A DNA stretch of 64,000 nt from CAVSVP01 sp963731125 (lineage in GTDB: Bacteria; Pseudomonadota; Gammaproteobacteria; Competibacterales; Competibacteraceae): NCBI GenBank assembly GCA_963731125.1, contig CAVSVP010000008.1, positions 496,001-560,000 of the forward strand, given 5' to 3'. This document shows, in pieces, positions 60,007-64,000 of the stretch. Both the position numbers and the translations under genes were made by a program. The notes under the pieces were generated by a model that was given only the letters and a program-made list of their open reading frames with translations, was not told where the DNA came from and made no database searches. Positions within the stretch are counted from its first letter, which is position 1; each line of letters opens with the position of its first letter.

Positions 60007-60753
60007 ATGGGTAAGGCAATGGGGATAGGGGCGGTCTGGCTTCTTGGGTTGACAACCATTACGTTGTTTGCCGGAGATATCTCTGATGAATGGCGGTACG
60101 CCGTGCAGCACAATCAGCTCGACGTGATCCGCCGGCATTTGGCTAAACTGGATGACGTTGATTTACCGACGGAACGTGGTAAGACTGCGCTTATGGCAGC
60201 GGCTGGCCAGGGTGCAACGAACCTGGTGCGTGCGCTGCTTACTGCCGGCGCTGATGTCAATGCAAGCAACCGGACTTTCGGCACCGCCTTGATGTACGCT
60301 GCCTGGTCCGGCAGCATGGAGACGGTCTGTCTGCTGTTGGAACAGGGGGTAAGCGTCGATCAACAGGCCACCAACGGCTGGAGTGCGCTGATGATGGCCG
60401 CTGCCAAGGGTTACGATGCTATTGCCAAGCTGTTGCTGGAACGAGGCGCAATGGTGAATCTACCGGATGTCTATGGTTGGACACCGCTGATGCGTGCAGC
60501 CTACGCGGGACATGCAGATGTAGTGACAGTCTTACTGGTGCATTCCGGTCTTGCTCTGGAAGTGCAAAACGATCGCGGACAGACGGCGCTGCATCTGGCG
60601 GTGATTCAGGGGAACATTCGAATAATTCAGGACTTGCTGGCGCACGGCGCCAAACCTGATACCCGCGATTTTGCCGGCCACACGCCACGCAGTATTGCCT
60701 CTGCATTAGGTTATCGGCAGCTGCATGACCTGCTTTCCGATAAAGCGCCCTAG
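60007..60753 (+). CDS. Secreted ankyrin-repeat protein
   Basis: A 248-residue protein with an N-terminal signal peptide (GAVWLLGLTTITLFAGD) and about six or seven ankyrin repeats, for example GKTALMAAAGQGATNLVRAL, GWTPLMRAAYAGHADVVTVL and GQTALHLAVIQGNIRIIQDL. Periplasmic ankyrin proteins in bacteria often bind partner enzymes (AnkB-catalase type) or act as inhibitors. The tight spacing to DUF6352 implies co-expression. The partner is unknown. Confidence 0.88.
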   Translation: MGKAMGIGAVWLLGLTTITLFAGDISDEWRYAVQHNQLDVIRRHLAKLDDVDLPTERGKTALMAAAGQGATNLVRALLTAGADVNASNRTFGTALMYAAWSGSMETVCLLLEQGVSVDQQATNGWSALMMAAAKGYDAIAKLLLERGAMVNLPDVYGWTPLMRAAYAGHADVVTVLLVHSGLALEVQNDRGQTALHLAVIQGNIRIIQDLLAHGAKPDTRDFAGHTPRSIASALGYRQLHDLLSDKAP

Positions 60754-60781
60754 AGTCACTTCCCAGTCTAACAAAGCGAAA

Positions 60782-61552
60782 CTAGCGATGCACCGGTAAC
60801 AGAAACCGTTGTCCTTGCTGGGTGAGAACAACGCCATCTGCTGTAATACTTTCAAGGAGCGGACCTTCACTCAAGGTATCCCCAGCCTGGTAACGTCGGG
60901 AATTGATCACCACAAAACTTCTCCCGGTCATTTCATGATAAACATGAATGTCCAGGTTTAGTGTCGGAATGGTACTCTGTAATGCTTCGGGCAGTTCTGG
61001 TAACCCGGTAGGTGCAGGCGGCGGCACGGGTGAGGACATCGTGTCGACTTTCGCGTCGCTAGCTTTAGCCGACGGCGGCGGTGGTTCTGGCTTTTGCAAC
61101 GGCAGTGGTGAAGCTACTGCGACTGAGGATGACTCCGTGACTGCACCGGTGGTACTGGCCTCTGGCAGCGGTTCTGGTTGGTGCAGCGGCGGTGTAGGAC
61201 GCGGCATCGAGAATTGATTCTCAGCGGTAGGTGCGGGTTTATGAGTCTGAGTTAACGCCGCTTGTGGAGATGGGGGACTGATATCAGGCGGCTCTTGGGA
61301 AGCGCTGGGAACTGGGCGTGGAGTAATGGCGGGCGGCGAGGAAAGTAAGCCGGTCTGGTGAGATTCCCGCTGCGCCACCAGCATTACAAACGCTAAAGTG
61401 TTGCCAATGAGGGCTAACGCCAATAACAACCAGAGCCAACTGCGCCGCCTGCGGGGTAAGGGTAGCTGAGCATAGACGGTTTCCAGATCCGGAATGCGAC
61501 CTAGGCCGCGTTCCTGTTCCGCTTTGCGCAGTGCTTCTAAAATATAGGACAT
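60782..61552 (-). CDS. gspB: General secretion pathway protein B (GspB/ExeB-like)
   Basis: A 256-residue bitopic membrane protein. The N-terminus MSYILEALRKAEQERGLGRI is the GspB signature, followed by one helix (LWLLLALALIGNTLAFVMLV), a proline-rich periplasmic linker, and a C-terminal domain LDIHVYHEMTGRSFVVINSR to the LPVHR end. With GspA it helps assemble the type II secretin through peptidoglycan. It follows gspA with four bases between. The rest of the type II system is not in the window. Confidence 0.88.
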   Translation of the reverse strand: MSYILEALRKAEQERGLGRIPDLETVYAQLPLPRRRRSWLWLLLALALIGNTLAFVMLVAQRESHQTGLLSSPPAITPRPVPSASQEPPDISPPSPQAALTQTHKPAPTAENQFSMPRPTPPLHQPEPLPEASTTGAVTESSSVAVASPLPLQKPEPPPPSAKASDAKVDTMSSPVPPPAPTGLPELPEALQSTIPTLNLDIHVYHEMTGRSFVVINSRRYQAGDTLSEGPLLESITADGVVLTQQGQRFLLPVHR

Positions 61553-61555
61553 GGT

Positions 61556-63301
61556 TCAATTTATCCTGTTGGAAACCGGCGGACTTAGCAAAGGGGTATC
61601 GGGAGTGGGTGCTAAATTATTCAACAGCGCCATGGTACGCTTGCCCACTATGCCATCCGCTTGGAGCGCATTGGCACGTTGAAATTCCTGTACGCGCTCC
61701 TGTAAAACGGAATCGAAGAATTTTGACAGGGGCTCCGCAGTTGGGTCCTGACCTTCCGCCAACGCAAGACGCCGGCGTAACCAAGCCACGGGTTCGCCGA
61801 CAAACCCTGGAGGAATAAAGGCCAGCGAGGTTTGTAAACGCCAAAGCATAAGATAATCGCCGTTCCATAGCGCATTCAGTCGAGCTAGGCTAATGGGCGC
61901 GGAATGCCCGGCTATTTGCAGGGTGGCGATATTACCTTTCAGGGTGCGCAATAACACCTCATGGCTAGCGTTATTTTCGGACAGTTGCAGGCTAAGCATG
62001 ACGGGGCGATTGTAGCGGCGTAGTTCATCCCAATCTCCGTGACCGCTAAGACAGCGTAGCCCGTAGCGTTTGACCTGCTCACAGGGAGGCGCGCCGGGAG
62101 GGATTTCCGGCGTTTCCCCCCAAACCGCTAAGAGCCTGTGCACGGGATCCTCGGCCGTTTGTTGGTTAAGCAATAACGCCTCGATGTCGTCCTCGGTGGA
62201 ATGATTTGCCACGGGTTGCCGATTGGCAGGAGCGGTGGCTGTCAGTATCAGCTCGCTGGCGTCGCGTAGTGGCGATTGACTAATTGCCATGACAGGGGCC
62301 GTAATTTGCTGTACGGTGGGCCGCGGTGATGGCCTTGCTGTTTTGGCAATCGGTTGGACCGTTAATGGTATAAAAGACTTCGCTGGCGAGTTCTCAGTCG
62401 GCGAGAACGGGTTAGCGGCAAAACTAACTAATCCTCCCAATGCGATAATGCGTAACGCCGGTTTAAGCCGAAAGCCTTTGGGTCTGGCAACTGAGCCTCG
62501 CAGGATTTCTTGAGCCGCTTGCCGGACGATGGTGGCATTAATGTATTTCTGATTCCGGCCATAAGCGCCCAACAGCGCTCGATCACAGATTGTATTGATA
62601 AGTCGCGGTATACCGCGGCTTAGGCGGTAGACGGTGCGCAGCGCCCACCGGTTAAACAACGTTTCTTGCCCGCCGGCAACGCGTATGCGATGGAGAATAT
62701 AAGCCGTCGTTTCCTTACGTTGTAAAGGCATTAAGTGATAACGGGCCGTAATCCGTTGAGCCAGTTGTCGCAAATCCGCGCGCTCCAGAATCTGCTGCAG
62801 TTCCGGTTGACCCACCAGGATGATACGCAGCAGCTTATGACGATGGGTCTCCAGGTTGGTGAGAAGACGGACCTGTTCTAACACTTCGCGGCTGAGGTTT
62901 TGTGCCTCATCGATGATTAGCACAGTGCGCCGTCCCTGAGCATGGGTTGTTAATAGATGGGCATTCAGCGTATCGAGTAACGATTTCAGGGTATAAGCGC
63001 GGCGTGGATAGGATACCTGCAGTTCATCGCAGATGGTCGCAACGAGTTCTTCTACCGTTAAGCAGGGGTTAAGACACAAGGCGACGTCCACATTTTCTAT
63101 ATGCTGTTCCAGCAGCGTACGGATTAAAGTAGTTTTGCCGGTGCCGACTTCGCCGGTTAACTGCACAAAGCCACCGTTTTCCCCGGTGCCGTAAAGGAGA
63201 TGTGCTAAAGCTTCCTGATGATAGGAGCTAAGGTAAAGATAACCGGGATCCGGTGTAATGGAGAATGGGTTTTCCTTAAGACCAAAGTAAGCCGTATACA
63301 T
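61556..63301 (-). CDS. gspA: General secretion pathway ATPase (GspA/ExeA-like)
   Basis: A 581-residue protein. The AAA ATPase (residues 1-270) begins MYTAYFGLKENPFSITPDPG with Walker A LTGEVGTGKTTLIRTLLEQ and Walker B VLIIDEAQNLSREVL. A hydrophobic stretch follows near 285-300. The periplasmic part ends in a peptidoglycan-binding domain (QERVQEFQRANALQADGIVG). The frame extends upstream to GTG 63310 but ATG at 63301 is a simpler start. A copy of the palindromic repeat lies 30 bases upstream. Confidence 0.9.
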   Translation of the reverse strand: MYTAYFGLKENPFSITPDPGYLYLSSYHQEALAHLLYGTGENGGFVQLTGEVGTGKTTLIRTLLEQHIENVDVALCLNPCLTVEELVATICDELQVSYPRRAYTLKSLLDTLNAHLLTTHAQGRRTVLIIDEAQNLSREVLEQVRLLTNLETHRHKLLRIILVGQPELQQILERADLRQLAQRITARYHLMPLQRKETTAYILHRIRVAGGQETLFNRWALRTVYRLSRGIPRLINTICDRALLGAYGRNQKYINATIVRQAAQEILRGSVARPKGFRLKPALRIIALGGLVSFAANPFSPTENSPAKSFIPLTVQPIAKTARPSPRPTVQQITAPVMAISQSPLRDASELILTATAPANRQPVANHSTEDDIEALLLNQQTAEDPVHRLLAVWGETPEIPPGAPPCEQVKRYGLRCLSGHGDWDELRRYNRPVMLSLQLSENNASHEVLLRTLKGNIATLQIAGHSAPISLARLNALWNGDYLMLWRLQTSLAFIPPGFVGEPVAWLRRRLALAEGQDPTAEPLSKFFDSVLQERVQEFQRANALQADGIVGKRTMALLNNLAPTPDTPLLSPPVSNRIN

Positions 63302-63332
63302 CACATTCACTCAGCTAGATTCAGCGAAACGG

Positions 63333-63439
63333 TATCGATCCGGGAGTTATTCTCAAGATACGCTGTTAATACATCCCCGATAAGCTCGACTGCGGCACCC
63401 ATGCCACAGACGGTCTTGATAACAATTTCCAGATCAATA
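63333..63439 (+). repeat. Palindromic intergenic repeat, copy 5
   Basis: A 107-base copy with TATCGATCCGGGAGTT start, inner hairpin (CTGCGGCACCCATGCCACAG), and AATTTCCAGATCAATA end. It lies upstream of gspA, 49 kb away from copy 4, showing that the family is spread beyond the ectoine locus. Confidence 0.88.
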
Positions 63440-63731
63440 ACAACAGGCAATAAAACCTGAGCAAGCTGATGGTAAATAGCCGAACGTTCGTGTTGGAGAG
63501 AATAGACGGGATTTTTTGAGAAATCGCCTGAGGGCATGCGGTGTTCCATATAGCTGTTGTTAAGTGTCCCTAGCGCGCATCTAAACGAGAGTCGCTTGTA
63601 AAGCGACGTTTATTTTAGCGTCAGCCCATTAGTTTTGAAAAAGGGTAATCGCACGTGCTGCTGATATTGTGCAGTAATCTTTTGACTTTTCAGTTGAAAT
63701 CTTTCGGTATTGGTTAATCGTAACCATACAG

Positions 63732-64000
63732 TCAGCGGGTGGTGTGAGTATTTACGTTTTTAACGGAGTGTAATGCGCCACGCGGAATAAAAACCTCATC
63801 ACTCGGTTCGGCAATATAGGTGGTATCGCTAATCTTCAGTTCCAATCGACCTTCTACGACAGTAACCAATTCATTGCAGGAATGAACGAAATCATTCCAT
63901 TCACGGCCTGGTGGATCGGTAAATCCATCGCAGCTATATCCCTGGTGGTTCCAGTGGCGGGCAACCCCGGCCTTGTCCACCGGGACAGGAAATTTCTGCT
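63732..64000 (-). CDS. Cupin-domain protein, N-terminus beyond the window edge
   Basis: The minus-strand frame is open at the right edge (QKFPVPVDKAGVARHWNHQG). It shows a cupin core: PPGREWNDFVHSCNELVTVV, GRLELKISDTTYIAEPSDEV and FIPRGALHSVKNV. Residues such as His in FVHSC and HSVKN could bind a metal. The product is a small single-domain cupin of unknown substrate. The true start lies outside the window. Confidence 0.75.
   Translation of the reverse strand, partial: QKFPVPVDKAGVARHWNHQGYSCDGFTDPPGREWNDFVHSCNELVTVVEGRLELKISDTTYIAEPSDEVFIPRGALHSVKNVNTHTTR

Overview
The window looks like an IS-rich chromosome segment of a marine or halophilic gammaproteobacterium, perhaps a sulfur-oxidiser-like lineage. 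This is inferred from a complete ectoine/hydroxyectoine catabolism locus, a periplasmic formate dehydrogenase operon with DUF3305/DUF3306/TorD accessories, GspA/GspB (ExeAB-like) secretion genes, and moderately GC-rich coding DNA. The genus cannot be fixed from the sequence alone. No rRNA, tRNA or CRISPR array was seen.

Layout. (1) 1-4.6 kb: a lipoprotein hydrolase (partial), DUF1439, histidine phosphatase, DUF3303 and YkoF-like genes, then a decayed IS6-family element. (2) 4.6-7.6 kb: a ~115-kDa-class NAD-glutamate dehydrogenase. (3) 7.9-21.7 kb: an ectoine locus in two divergent arms. The minus arm has the TRAP importer (uehABC-like), universal stress protein, doeB, an AsnC/Lrp regulator and an orphan EhuB-like binding protein. 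The plus arm has doeC, doeD, eutB, eutC and doeA; eutA lies separately at the left edge. Four copies of a ~106-bp palindromic repeat sit at gene boundaries in or beside this locus; a fifth is at 63.3 kb and a fragment at 48.3 kb. (4) 21.9-30 kb: TPR lipoprotein, an intact IS4 element, ArsC-like phosphatase, UspA, a MalT-like LuxR regulator, a surface-antigen-like protein, and a second IS4 element abutting a truncated parDE remnant.

(5) 30-47 kb is a zone of insertion and decay. An amidinotransferase, two tandem zinc-type dehydrogenases, a VOC protein, a membrane protein, an NADP-type glutamate dehydrogenase and a NAD kinase form a possible catabolic operon of unknown substrate. The first dehydrogenase is split by an IS110 element whose 5' non-coding region contains guide-like complementarity to its own target. 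The second is split by an ISAs1 element. A DeCLIC-like pentameric ligand-gated channel gene is cut seven codons after its start by an unusual IS66-type element that carries a DruA (DUF4338) gene in place of tnpA/tnpB. A glycine-zipper lipoprotein is split by an ISKra4 element. Target duplications of 6, 8, 9 and 10 bp let several original genes be rebuilt exactly.

(6) 47.4-49.7 kb: SYLF protein, histone-deacetylase-like amidohydrolase, CBS-pair protein. (7) 50-60.7 kb: a nine-gene formate dehydrogenase operon (DUF3305, DUF3306, polyferredoxin, TorD chaperone, TAT-target peptide, FdhA, FdhB, small lipoprotein, FdhC cytochrome b), facing a divergent DUF6352-ankyrin pair across a region with spaced direct repeats. 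(8) 60.8-64 kb: gspB, gspA and a partial cupin gene.

Taken together, ectoine carbon and nitrogen would pass through diaminobutyrate to aspartate, with two glutamate dehydrogenases near the nitrogen-handling genes. Several frameshifts fall at short homopolymers, so some of the apparent pseudogenes in region 5 could be sequencing errors. The IS insertions themselves are unambiguous.
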